This document shows, piece by piece, positions 54,141 to 64,000 of a DNA stretch of 64,000 nucleotides; position 1 is the first letter of the stretch, and every line of letters begins with the position of its first letter. Origin of the DNA: Heterodera schachtii (lineage: Eukaryota; Nematoda; Chromadorea; Rhabditida; Heteroderidae); contig SIJG01000010.1 in NCBI GenBank assembly GCA_023374025.1, positions 1,578,703 through 1,642,702 on the forward strand. Reading direction: 5' to 3'. Under the pieces are notes generated by a model. It was not told the DNA's origin. It did no database searches and saw only the letters and a program-made list of their open reading frames with translations. The translations under genes and the position numbers were made by a program.

Positions 54141-55059
54141 CCCTTATGAAGTGCAAATCCGGCACGGGAAGTGAGGAAGGTATGAATGATGAAGTTGAAT
54201 ACGTCTGCTTTGATGACGGAAAATGTGGTGCCATTTTCTGTTCAGCGGATAATGGTAAAAAGAATTTTGAAGAATTTTATTACTTTACGGAAAAATGGGC
54301 ACGAACTAAAAAACGGAAAATGGGCGCAAATCTTAAAAGAAACTAGGCTGGAGGCAGGCCCGTAGCCAGGGTGAGGGAATCCTTCCCCCCCGGAATGAAA
54401 TTTTTTTTTTAAATTCCCCAGCAAATACTGAAAAAATTTTCGAATTCCCCCCCCCCCCCCCAAACGAAAGTTTTAAAATTTTATAGGTACATTTAGGCGA
54501 TTTTCGTAACAAATTGCACTCAAATTTTCAAAACTTTTCCCTGCGGCGCCTATCGGCAGCGCCGGACCCCCATTTTACTTTAGTTTTGGAATTTTAAATC
54601 ACATGCTAAAATATATGTAATTGGCATCGCTAATTTGTTAGGTTTTATGAACCTTCGCATTTTTGGTCTAAAATCTTATTTTGAGATGATTGTTTTAAAA
54701 ATTATTGAAAATCGTCGTTTCTTGTTTTTTAGGGTTTCGTTTTTATGTTTCTTATTTTATTTTCGTTTTTAGTTTTTCGCATTTTTCGCCAATTTTCAGG
54801 CAAATTTTTGTATAACGACTGGGGCTGCTTCATTGGTCACTACAGTGCACAAAGCTTGATGAAACTCAGAATGGACGAAATTGATCACTACCGTGCCCAA
54901 CACAAATTGCCGCCCCGTTCCACCGGCGATCAGTGGAAGTGCACGTCCCAATTTGGAGCGATCGGTGTGAACATGAGCAATGCACTGTTTTGTGCCGCCG
55001 TTGGTCAAAAGTGTGTAAACAGCGTGAAAAAATTAAATAAATATTTGATTAAATTTTAA
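54141..55059 (+). CDS. Small Cys-rich (Ly-6-like?) protein, tandem copy 1, partial
   Basis: Exons 54141-54254 and 54800-55059, joined in phase 1. The first gives MKCKSGTGSEEG, then YVCFDDGKCGAIFCSADNG. The second gives GKFLYNDWGCFIGHYSAQSL, QWKCTSQFGAIGVNMSNALF and a lysine-rich end. The spacing C-x-S-G ... C ... C ... C-S ... W-x-C ... C ... FGA-x-G-x-N-M-x-N-A recurs in copy 2. In my recollection this matches small secreted or surface proteins common in cyst nematodes that look like three-finger (Ly-6) domains. The first exon is preceded by a tttttcag acceptor, so an upstream exon with the signal peptide is missing from this model. Unlike copy 2 it ends without the C-terminal helix: translation runs past VGQKCVNS to a TAA. 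Confidence 0.5.
54361..54720. repeat. Repeat fragment in the intron of Cys-rich copy 1
   Basis: Contains C-runs at 54385 and 54449 and an inverted GC hairpin module (gcggcgcctatcggcagcgccgg, 54543-54566). 'ggcccgtagccagg' at 54357-54370 recalls the ends of the hAT element at 61719. Confidence 0.5.
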
Positions 55060-55358
55060 AAGTCTAATGAATTTTAATTAGAGAATCTGACAGGGAATTT
55101 GATCAATTTTTCTACAAAAATCGAAAAAAAATGAAAAATCAGTTAAAAGACCGATTGAGTTGGTCTCTAATTTTTTAAATGACGTTGAATCTATTTTAAA
55201 AATCTGCGAGAGTTTAGCATAATTTTGAAACTCCAATTTTCGAGAAAAATGCCCCCCCCCTTTTTTAAGCAACTTTTTGATGACTTTTTTAGAGATATTT
55301 TCTAGGAAAAACCAAAAATAATAAATGTTAACAATTATTTAATTAATTCACACGTCAG

Positions 55359-56879
55359 CAATGAAGTGCAAAAAAGGCAGGCAAAGTGAGGAAGGGATGA
55401 TTGAAGAAGATAATGGGCAACAAAGCAGCAGCAGCAACATTTGCTACAGTTATAATGGAAAATGCGGTGCCATTTTCTGTTCTGCCGAAAATGGTTAAAT
55501 AATAAATAAAAATAAAAATGATTTTCAATTAAAATTTGATTAATTGGGCAAGTAGAAATTTGCTCTCAAATAATACGCAAAAATTGGCACTCATCTATTA
55601 AAAACCTGGGTTTTTGAAAAGTTTTTCATAAAAAGCGTTAAATTTGGACAATATCACCAAAAGTCTTTCATTATTAATGAAAAAAGTTATGACAAAAAAA
55701 AAATAAAACGGTTCGTGGTGCCGAACTTTTATGCCCCCGACCCAAAATTATAATTAAAATAAGGATTAGAATTTGGAGACCAGCTAATACCAGTGCAGAG
55801 TTTTTTAAATCAGGGCTGCATGTAATTGGATTTCAATTACGGAAATCCGTACTCCCAAATTACGGTGCTCCAAAAACGACATAACACCCTTAATACGTAA
55901 TCCATGAGTACAGACAGCCCTGGTTAAGTAATACTCTAAAAATATTTTAAAAAACATTTTGGGTTAATTACCCATTTTTGCGTCAGGCAAATATCAGTGG
56001 AACGAATGGGCATGTTTTACTGCGCGATTTGCCGACGAAGAATGTTTAGCGAATATGGCCCAAATTGTTAATGCCCAACGGTTCATTTCCAAATTGCCGT
56101 CGCCGCCTAATGCCAAAAGCGTCGGCTTCTGAATTGTTCGTGCTTTTTTGGTGCCGTTGGTGGGAACATGACAAATGCAAATTTTGTGCCGATGCCGATC
56201 ACGACTAAGCCAATGTCGACGACGACCGCAACGACGACTACGATCACATCGTCTACGGTTCCGAACATGCCACCAGGTAATTTGGACCTATATTTGGCGT
56301 TATGCCCAAAATTAATTAACCAAATGAATTAAAAAATTATAAATTTTCATAAATAAAAATCAAAATTTTACACAAAAAATTAATGCTCTAAAAAAGTTCA
56401 GCCTTTTTAGAGCTTATTTTCCCATTTTATTGCCTATTTATAGTTTTTCAGAGCCTAAAGCCGATAGCATATTAAAACTAAATTCAAATTGTCACATTTG
56501 TAGCAAAACAAAAAAAATAACCAAGTCAGCTACTACTGTATTAGCAATTAAAAGCACTCGCTGCTGCTATCGTAAATCCGATTTTTAAAAGAAAAATGAA
56601 AAATTTAATAAATTGAAAGAAATAAATGGATTTTGATGGCGAATGCCTTTAAAAAATAGGAGTTTATACAATAAATTTAAAATAACTTAAAAATTGTGAA
56701 TTTACTTAAATTCGTACAAAAATACATTTCTGTAACTGGTTTACTGTACTCCAATTAAATAGCTATTTTTTTATTTAATTGAAGAATGCGAATGCGCGAA
56801 TATTCGCAACGGTGTTGGAATGGCATTGATGATAATGATGATCGGGCTGATCATAAGTATAAAATTATTATTTTTCTAA
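55359..56879 (+). pseudogene. Small Cys-rich surface protein, tandem copy 2, one frame break
   Basis: Exons 55359-55493 (MKCKKGRQSEEG; Gln/Ser run; CYSYNGKCGAIFCSAENG), 55987-56276 and 56785-56879, all with good splice sites and phase 1 joins. Exon 2 gives GKYQWNEWACFTARFADEEC; then a TGA appears at 56130-56132, and the reading resumes one frame over with NCSCFFGAVGGNMTNANF and a Thr-rich stretch (TTTATTTTIT). Exon 3 gives ECECANIRNGVG, a hydrophobic helix (MALMMIMIGLIISI) and a stop. Apart from the single break the plan is a Cys-rich ectodomain, a mucin-like stalk and a C-terminal membrane or GPI signal. It lies about 300 bp after copy 1, so a tandem duplicate. Either a pseudogene or a sequencing error. 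Confidence 0.55.
55811..55922. mobile_element. Small MITE with CAGGGCTG ends in intron of copy 2
   Basis: Starts CAGGGCTG, ends CAGCCCTG; the interior has 'aattacggaaatccgta'. A target duplication is not clear. Confidence 0.5.
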
Positions 56880-58649
56880 AATTTAAATAGTAAATAAATT
56901 GTCTTATTTAATGCTTTTTGGCGCTGTTCAATGCCACCATTTTGGATCAGCTTAATCCAAACCGAACTGAAATGGACAATCAAGAAATGAATATGTGCAT
57001 GAGAAGCCAAGAAAAGAGGAAATCCTTCAGCATCAATTCGATCAGTTGAACCGTTTTGCCCTCTGATCAGAGATTGATCAAAAATTCATTTCGTCCCCCT
57101 TTTTTCGTCATTTTCATAAATTATAATTATACTTTAAATTTTAAATTGTGCTAAAAATGTTAAAAATTTAATGTGTCCTTATTTAGAAGAAATGTTCTCT
57201 GTTTTTAAGATAGTGATGTACCAAATTTTATTTGTATTTCATCCATTTTTTAGCGTATTTGGACTAATTTGGATCCAAATCCAGTCAAATGTTCTTGATT
57301 TTTATGCCTTTGTGTTCTGGTTTCAGTGATTTTTCGATTACATTCCTCTTTTCATGCTTACGTTTTTTAATGTCAAATGAAATATTTGTAATTAAAAAAT
57401 TCGATTTACAATAATCCAATCCCTAATTCAAATCCAACCCAATTTCCACAGCGCATCCATTATAAATAAGGCTGCCAAATGTGCTAATTTATCATCATAT
57501 CGCTGATTTCGAGGAATCAATGATGAATTTTTTTGAGACGATGATTAGGCTAATTATGCTGATTTTTTGAATAAAAACCCTCCAAAGTGACCAATTTTCC
57601 CACGGCGACGCCTATCGCCACCGCCGACTTTCTTAAAAAATTAGCTCAAAATTGCAAAAATTGGTCGTGTCGCCACCGGTCCCCCCCCATCCCCAAAATT
57701 ATTATTATTTTTTTGGAAAAAGCGAGCCGCAAAAAATTTCAGCGGAATGTAATGAATTATTTGAGAAATTTATTTTATCTTTATGTTAAATAAAAAATGT
57801 GGCTTATATTGCAGCTAACGAGAGCCTGGACTTTTGAAAATTCCGGATGAGGATAAGAGAATTTTCGCCGGACCGGTTTTCGGGATAAAAAATCAGTTTA
57901 CAGGACTCTCTTGGTCGTTTCACATAATTTGACACGGACATTTTGGAGCTCTAAAATTTCTTTTCGAGTTTTTTTGGGCGTTCTAAAGCTTGTTTGTATG
58001 CCACCAGGAAAAATCAAAAAGAAAAACCTTGTGAAAATTTTCTCTTTCTTTTTTCTAAATTAATTTTGCTCTCCTCCTAAAACTGTATACGAGAAATACG
58101 ATAGAAATCATGGTTTTTCAGTTTTTAAAATTAAAATTAAAACAAAATGTACGAATTATTTGTTGTATTTGATATTTAAATAAATTAACCATTAATAATG
58201 TAGCTTCGGCTCATATTAATATTATAACTTTTTTGGTAATTGTCTAATCGCGACAATATCTTAGAAACAGCTCTAAAAACTGACGTAGACCACCGCTTGG
58301 GCCGGGAGTTGAGCATTTTGCCAATTTTATGACGAAAACCATTTTTTTAATGTCAGCATTTTTCACAAATTAAAATAACAAAAAATCATTAAAAATAGAA
58401 AATTAATTCAAAAAATGTTTCTGTTCTTTTCCACTTTGTTGGGTCATCGTTTTGCCGTTAATTATTTATGCCCCCTCATTAATATAATTAAGTGACCTTT
58501 CAGCGACAACATTAGGTTCATTCATTTCTCCTTCATTTTTCTTTCTTAATTATTTTACTAATGAATTCTAAAAAAAAAATAAAAATAAAAAGTTAAGCAT
58601 TTACGCGTCCAAAAAACAATTACACGACCTATGACATTTTACGCGGGAA
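56880..58649. other. AT-rich intergenic DNA with repeat scraps
   Basis: A degenerate GC hairpin module (ggcgacgcctatcgccaccgccg) is at 57602-57627. No supported gene. Confidence 0.4.
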
Positions 58650-59034
58650 AACCCCAACTCGTACTAGACCAACTCGTACTGTTTTTCGACAAAAAAATCA
58701 TTGTCATAATTTTTGTCAAAGTCGACCAAATTAAACATTAATGGTATCGTTCGATAGCACTTAAAGTTCTCCATCTACGTGCAAAATGCAAGAAAATTTT
58801 ATTCTTTTCAAAAAAGTTATGACCAAAAATCGTTTAAAATTATTTTCATCCATAACTTTTTTAAATTCGATCAAATATTTTGATACTTGGTTTGTAGACA
58901 GAGAATTTTAATGGCTATAAATGATACCAAGAATGTTTAATTTGGTCGGCCTTAACAAAAGTTATGACGATTTTTTGTGGAAAAACAGTACGAGTTGGGG
59001 CAGTACGAGTTGGCCTAGTACAAGTTGGGTTTCG
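58650..59034. mobile_element. Second copy of the CCCAACTCG inverted-repeat element
   Basis: The left end carries 'ccccaactcgtactagaccaactcgtactg' and the right end the complement 'cagtacgagttggggcagtacgagttgg'. The inner arms match those of 2986-3345. Confidence 0.8.
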
Positions 59035-59598
59035 TCCATTTTACGCATCCCATGATATTTTCGCGTCCTATGGCATTTTACAGCAAAAGATTTCAAATTT
59101 CCCCGGCCGCGTTCCCTTTAAACAATCAAAATGTGTCTTAAAATCTATAAGTTGTTGGACGTTTTTGGTGTAAAAAGCTGTGTTATGTAACAAATACCAA
59201 AAATTTCAAAAATTCTCCGACGGCGCCTGTCCACTTAGTAGAAATTCTTAGACACATGTGCTCAAGTTAAGGCCAAAAAACTTGGGATGCCAAAACCACC
59301 CAGTCCCTCACAAAGTGCAACAAAATATCAATCGGTTCCTCCCGTTCTCTAACGTACGATTTCAAAAGAAATTTTCGTCATAAAAATATTAATTATAAGT
59401 TAAAGAACTGAATAAATTAATCCCCTTCTTCTGCTTGGAGTGATTGACTGATTAATCGTGGGAAGACTAAATTTATTCTTCATTAATTCATCTTTTTAAT
59501 GGCAAAATTTGAATTATTAATTCGTCATTAACCTTAATAATTGAATCATTTTTTCAGTTTAAATTTTTTTTCATTTTGTTCTGATTACCAATTCAAAA

Positions 59599-60896
59599 AT
59601 GTCGGACAATTCGAAAGAAGCGGAGAAAGAAATGGAAAAAGCGATGTAACAATTTAATCTTCAATTTTCCATGGCAATCATTTTGCTTTTTTAGCTTCGT
59701 TTGCGGCGATTGTTGGCTCAATGTGTTCGATTTGTTGCCCCCTCGTCAACTTGGCCTCGGAATTGCGCTGATCAGCCGCCGATTTGACTATTTCGTTGAC
59801 GAACACTTCAAAACGCGCAAATGGACTTTGGACAAATTTCATATTGAAGGAGAGATTGGAAAGAATGGCACAAATGAAATGGAAATTGTCGATTCCAATG
59901 GAAAAGCAATGCCAATTCCGCAAAATCCGTTACCGAACAAAGTCATCGGATTCAGAGGCATTAGGATCATGTAAAATTGAATTTGTTAATTATTTCTGCG
60001 CATTACATTTTGTGGTTTTTTCAGCTACTTCGACCAAAATGTGCTTAATTTCCTTGGCCATTTTGACCGCTTTTTCTCCATTTGTACGACAATGTTTGGC
60101 ATTGGCACTGCAAACATTCGCATTTTGGAGTTTGTTGTGCTCAACATTTGGCCAAAGTTCAAGGACACTGTTCGTGTGCTTTATGTGTCGGCCGTCAATT
60201 TTGGTCAAATGCGCCAATTGAGCCCGTCAATGCTCAGTGATTGTCCATCTCTTTTACATCTCGATTTCCTTGACGGCATTCCCCCCGAATTTCCACCCGA
60301 CGACAGTGCCAATGCGTCGGATGGCCAATTGGTGGCCAAATGGCTGTTCACGCCTCGTCCCGACAATTTGCCGAAGCGCCTCTCAATCAGCATTGAGAAT
60401 TCAGCGGTGGTTGTGGTCCAATGGTTGGCAACAGTTGAACGCATCAAAGCGGTGATTTGTCTAATTTATTCGTTTATTTAAATATTTGTCTTTTTTAAGG
60501 CATTTTCCATTGCTTCTTCTCCTGTTGCTTTCACCATTTTCTTCTGCTTTCCGTCATCTTTGCTTCCTGTCGTTGTGCCATTCGAATTGATCAACGAATT
60601 GAGTGGGGAGAAATTGACATTGGCACAAGAAAATGCAGAAAATGCACAAGATGATGAAGAAGCAGAAGACGATGAAGTTGGGTTTCTGCTCATCCGTTGT
60701 CCAATTGTGCCGGATGAAAAGAGACAGCAGAAGATGATTAAGCAATTGGGCAAACGTTGGAACCGAATTGACATTTCGATCGCAAGCGACGGAGTCGACG
60801 AAGGGTGAACAATTTTAAAAAAATTCAGATGCTAATTACCTATTTTACTTTTGAAGTCTTCTCGACAGTTTCCCCGGGCCGAGTGGTGATCACTGA
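59599..60896 (+). CDS. F-box family protein, copy G (364 aa, frame intact)
   Basis: Five exons, 59599-59645, 59695-59970, 60025-60451, 60500-60804 and 60857-60896, give 1095 nt without a break and the same intron phases as the minus-strand copies. N-terminus MSDNSKEAEKEMEKA, then the F-box (IFVCGDCWLNVFDLL; LGLGIALISRRFDYFVDEHF), IPQNPLPNKVIGFRGI, LSDCPSLLHLDFLDGIPPEF, KWLFTPRPDNLPK, VVPFELINELSGEKLTL and LLIRCPIV, and a tail FPGPSGDH. It belongs with copy F (second subfamily) but lacks the membrane-helix exon. A run of acidic residues (DDEEAEDDE) is inserted before the RCPI motif. Probable soluble SCF adaptor; target unknown. Confidence 0.85.
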
Positions 60897-61180
60897 TCAG
60901 AAACAGCAGCAATGAATTGAATGATTGCTAGAGACACTTCTCTTTTTGACGTAGAATTTCTTTATCTTTGTTAATCCAAATTTATTTCATGACTTTTTAT
61001 TTGCTTAACTTAAATCCGTTCAAATTTTGCAGATAAAAAGAGAAAGTTTTGTACTGAGTTTTACGCTTATTTATTTTAATGTGTTTTAATTAACTGAAAA
61101 TAAAATATTTTCTGGTTTTTCACGGTTGCCCTGTGAATATGAATTTTATATTCCTTTTAAATATTTAGCCAAAGAATGTA
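60897..61180. other. 3' flank of copy G
   Basis: 'gatcactgatcagaaacagcagcaatga' after the stop resembles the end of copy F. Otherwise AT-rich. Confidence 0.4.
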
Positions 61181-61182
61181 AA

Positions 61183-61255
61183 CAAAATTATGCCGAAATT
61201 TGTAATAAATTGGAATAACCTATGGAATAATTAAGAAATGGAAGAAACAATTGGA
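61183..61255 (+). pseudogene. Decayed helix-turn-helix module
   Basis: NYAEICNK in one frame continues one base over with GITYGIIKKWKKQL, then a stop. The GI(T)xxxIxKWKKQ pattern matches the putative recognition helix in the gene at 50.3-50.8 kb. Confidence 0.4.
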
Positions 61256-61718
61256 TTAATTAAATTTATAACGGCGAAAGAGAAAATGGAAAAATATTGG
61301 AAAAAAAGAGAGAAAATCCAAAAAAGAGTGAACGGGCTCTTGAAAATGCTAAAAATACCTAGATATAATGAGTATTTCAAAATGGAAGAAACTAAACCAA
61401 TTTAAAAAATATTATTTTAATTTGATTTTTTGACAGAAATTTTGTCGAATGTTTTTCCATCGTTTTTTTATTTTTTGTTTAAAAAAATTTATTTCTTTTA
61501 ATTAAAAAAGGATTCTTCTTTTTCAATGTGTTTTATTATTAGAGACTCCATTTCTAGGCAGAAAAATAGCGAAATAGGCACCTAAAAAGACAGAAAAAAA
61601 AACCGCAAAATAGACACTAAATAGGCACAAAAACCCTAAAATAGGCAAAAATAGGCATTATAAAAGTCATCGTAGACACCCCAAACCAAGCGGAAAATGC
61701 GTTTTTTGTGCTTATCTG

Positions 61719-62831
61719 CAAGGGCGTAGCCAGACCCTTGGCTTCGGGGGGGGGGGGGGCTGAAGTCAAAAATTCGATTTTTAGTGGTGTATTTTTCGTT
61801 TTTTGAAATCCCGAATTATGAGGTGTATTTTACAAAATTTTTCGCCGTTTTTTCGCCAAAAATTAATATTTTTGCCATTTTGGCCTCCATTTTTTAAAAT
61901 ATGGTAAAATGGGGGTCCGGCGATGCCGATAGGCGCCGCCGGGAAATTTTTTGAGTATTTTAATGCAATTTTGTTAAGAAAATTGCTTAAAATTTCAAAA
62001 AAATGTACTGAAAATTTTTACTTTTTTGGGTTTCGGGGGGGGGGGGTGGGCTTTAGCCCCCTCAGGGGCCTTTCAGAATTACGAACGACAAACGACAAAT
62101 CGACCGACAAACGACAAATTTGTCGTTTTGCCATTTATCGTTTGTCTCTGTCGTCCGAATTGTCGTCCAATCAGAATTACCAAATTTCACAGTATATTTG
62201 TCGTTTGTCGTAAATTTCTTACAAGTTAACCGAAAATTTCATAAAGTGCAAAAAGCATGAAAAATGGTAAAAGTGTCTTTTTATGGGTTTTTTGAGGCGT
62301 AGATTCCAAATATAACATTTATTTCTTCTAATTCCAATCATGAACACGAATTCAATAGACTTTGATAACTTTATCAAAAATCATTGATAAATGAATAGAT
62401 AATTAAAATCTAAGTTCGGATTCATGATCAGCGACTAATTTATCCCTAGGAACATAATTTTAACATGAAATAAAATTTTTTGCATGAAAATTATATGGTG
62501 TCTTTTTGGGACACTTCTCAGACGACAAATTTGAGGGGTGGTGTTGAGCGCCCCCCAAATATTTGGGGTTTGTCGTCTGAAATTTGGCGTTTGTCGTTAA
62601 AAACCAATCAGAATTTTCGAGACAAACGACAAACGCCTAATTTCAGACGACAAACGACTAATTTCGGGAGACATACGACAAACGACAAAATTTTTAATTC
62701 TGATTGATGATAAACGACAAACGGCGTATACTAACGACAAATATATCGTTTGTCGTTTGTCTCTGTCGTTTGTCGTTCGTAATTCTGAAAGGCCCCCGCC
62801 CCCCCCCCCCCCTGCCTACGCCCCGCCCTTG
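61719..62831. mobile_element. hAT-type element with 8-bp duplication, carrying a nested element
   Basis: The left end CAAGGGCGTAGCCAG matches the complement of the right end (CTGCCTACGCCCCGCCCTTG), apart from a small insertion. Both sides carry an exact CTTATCTG (61711-61718 and 62832-62839). It contains a GC hairpin module at 61916-61942, long G/C runs and a second element at 62065-62796. It is itself inserted in a relative of the palindromic element of 17.4-19.0 kb: the flanking 'aaaccaagcggaaaatgcg...' and '...tgcgtattaagtgcgcaaaa' are continuous there, on the other strand, near 18530-18590. Confidence 0.85.
62065..62796. mobile_element. Nested element with GACAAACGACAAA arms
   Basis: GGGGCCTTTCAGAATTACGA and its exact complement TCGTAATTCTGAAAGGCCCC form the ends. 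Inside each are arrays of 'gacaaacgac' (left) and 'gtcgtttgtc' (right). 732 bp, non-coding; no clear target duplication. Confidence 0.85.
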
Positions 62832-62839
62832 CTTATCTG

Positions 62840-63740
62840 TGCGTATTAAGTGCGCAAAATTTTAGGCATTTGCCTAAAAAAGGAAGCCCTATTTATTATA
62901 AATTAATGGAAAGTCACAAATAAAAACAATAATTAATTTCCTATATTTGACCATGATGCTCTTCTTAGCCCGAAAACATTCCCTATAGGCATTGTCCTTT
63001 TATGGCCTAGGCGTCTTTTTGCGTTTTTTCGGAAATCTCCTAACGAAAGTGCATTGCCACCCAACTATAAATTGATGGGAAAAAAAAAACTTTAACTTGG
63101 CGCATATCCATGCAAGAGTAAAAATTTCTGATTAAGTTAGACCTGGGCTGTGGGTATCCCTATAAAATTTGTTGCGATCTGCTTAATGTAGGGCGCTTTT
63201 GACGCATAAAAATTTAAGAAATTTTCACAAAAAATAAATTGTTTTCTGTGTAGAATAGGTTCAATTGAAAAGGTTTCATGTAAAGTTCAAATAATAAAAA
63301 GTTAATATCTAAGCCAAAAAAATTGTAGGAAAACTTATTTAATCCAAAAACGATTTCATATGGAAGAAATTAATAGGTTTTTTGGTTATTTATCGTTCAT
63401 TAATAAACAGTGCTTTAAGCATTATTTTTTCATGGATTCCATCTTATCAAAATTCTTTTTTTTTCATTTAAAAATGCTATTTTTAAAAATTTCATCATTA
63501 GTTTGCGGATTATTCAGTTTTATTTGCCAATGTTTTCGTGTTGTCAATTATTCCATTTTTAGAACGGTAAAGCTAACTCAATTTTCTTACAAATTTCGGC
63601 ATAAGTTGTGATTACCATTAAATCAGGACGAATAATAAAATTAATGGCATTCAAAAATATGTTTTAATATAAATAGAAAATTAGTAAAACATAAGATTTG
63701 TCACAGTTTTCCTGATAATTTGTTCTGCAAATTTATCTAA
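62840..63740. other. AT-rich DNA, nothing recognised
   Basis: The frame at 63360-63611 is Phe/Leu/Lys-rich, of the kind expected by chance in AT-rich DNA, and has no splice or family signal. Confidence 0.4.
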
Positions 63741-63741
63741 T

Positions 63742-63805
63742 TAAGGCCAAGTGGAAAGGCGGAAGCAAATCGAACACCGAAAGCCAACAGTCGGCAGAGA
63801 TGAAG
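63742..63805 (-). pseudogene. F-box relic of the second subfamily
   Basis: A gtttcag acceptor leads into FISADCWLSVFDLLPPFHLA, then a stop. It aligns with FVCGDCWLNVFDLLPP of copy G and FICGDCWLLVFDFLAP of copy F, and ends abruptly in AT-rich DNA. Confidence 0.65.
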
Positions 63806-64000
63806 CTGAAACAGTTTCCGACATTTTTTTTGCTGGTAATCAAACAAAATTTTAAAAATAGGCGAACTAAAAAAATTATCCATGTTTAAAAAACATTGGA
63901 AGGATTTTGATTTGCAATTGTGCTATGGCACACCGTAAGACTTAAAGGGTAAAACCCAGAAAAAAAAAATTCGAAAATGTACAGAATCTTTTTGAAGGAA
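63806..64000. other. Window edge, nothing recognised
   Basis: AT-rich. An upstream exon of the F-box relic is not visible. Confidence 0.3.

Overview
The window looks like nuclear DNA of a plant-parasitic cyst nematode (Heteroderidae, Heterodera or Globodera type). The evidence is an AT-rich sequence with short GT-AG introns, and a dominant multigene family matching the F-box proteins that are strongly expanded in cyst nematodes. Its hallmarks are an N-terminal F-box, a 'KWLHTPxxDGxPK' motif, then '[16 protein letters not shown]' and a 'KRCPI' motif. The assignment rests on recalled family features; no search was run.

Layout. 0.5-2.2 kb: exon-like pieces of an unrecognised minus-strand gene, overlapped by a 5'-truncated plus-strand F-box copy (2.1-4.0 kb). 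5.0-17.0 kb: four head-to-tail minus-strand F-box loci (two with an intact frame, two broken). 17.4-20.2 kb: a 1.6 kb palindromic element carrying the last exon of a MATH-domain gene, beside a frameshifted Cys-loop ion-channel relic. 20.6-22.2 kb: an intact F-box gene of a second subfamily whose product starts with a membrane anchor. 24.1-28.8 kb: a truncated F-box relic and a degenerate calpain. 30.3-40.1 kb: five more minus-strand F-box loci, one with an intact frame. 41.6-42.5 kb: the 5' part of an NDUFB5-like gene. 42.7-49.3 kb: repeats, including about 2 kb of purine-only GA tract and nested inverted-repeat elements. 50.3-50.8 kb: a frameshifted helix-turn-helix gene. 50.9-53.5 kb: a complete small LTR element without reverse transcriptase. 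54.1-56.9 kb: two tandem cysteine-rich surface-protein genes. 59.6-60.9 kb: a second intact member of the second F-box subfamily. 61.7-62.8 kb: a hAT-type element with another element nested in it. 63.7-63.8 kb: a last F-box exon relic.

The F-box genes keep one five-exon plan with fixed intron phases (2, 2, 0, 2). I could join exons into uninterrupted frames for five loci: 405, 414, 407, 373 and 364 aa. The other copies are broken in different ways: frameshift, internal deletion, lost exons, a hAT insertion inside an exon, or a lost splice donor. F-box proteins normally recruit substrates to SCF ubiquitin ligases; here the part after the F-box varies and is presumably the target-binding region. 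The picture is a birth-and-death gene array diversified by duplication, local gene conversion and heavy insertion of short inverted-repeat elements.
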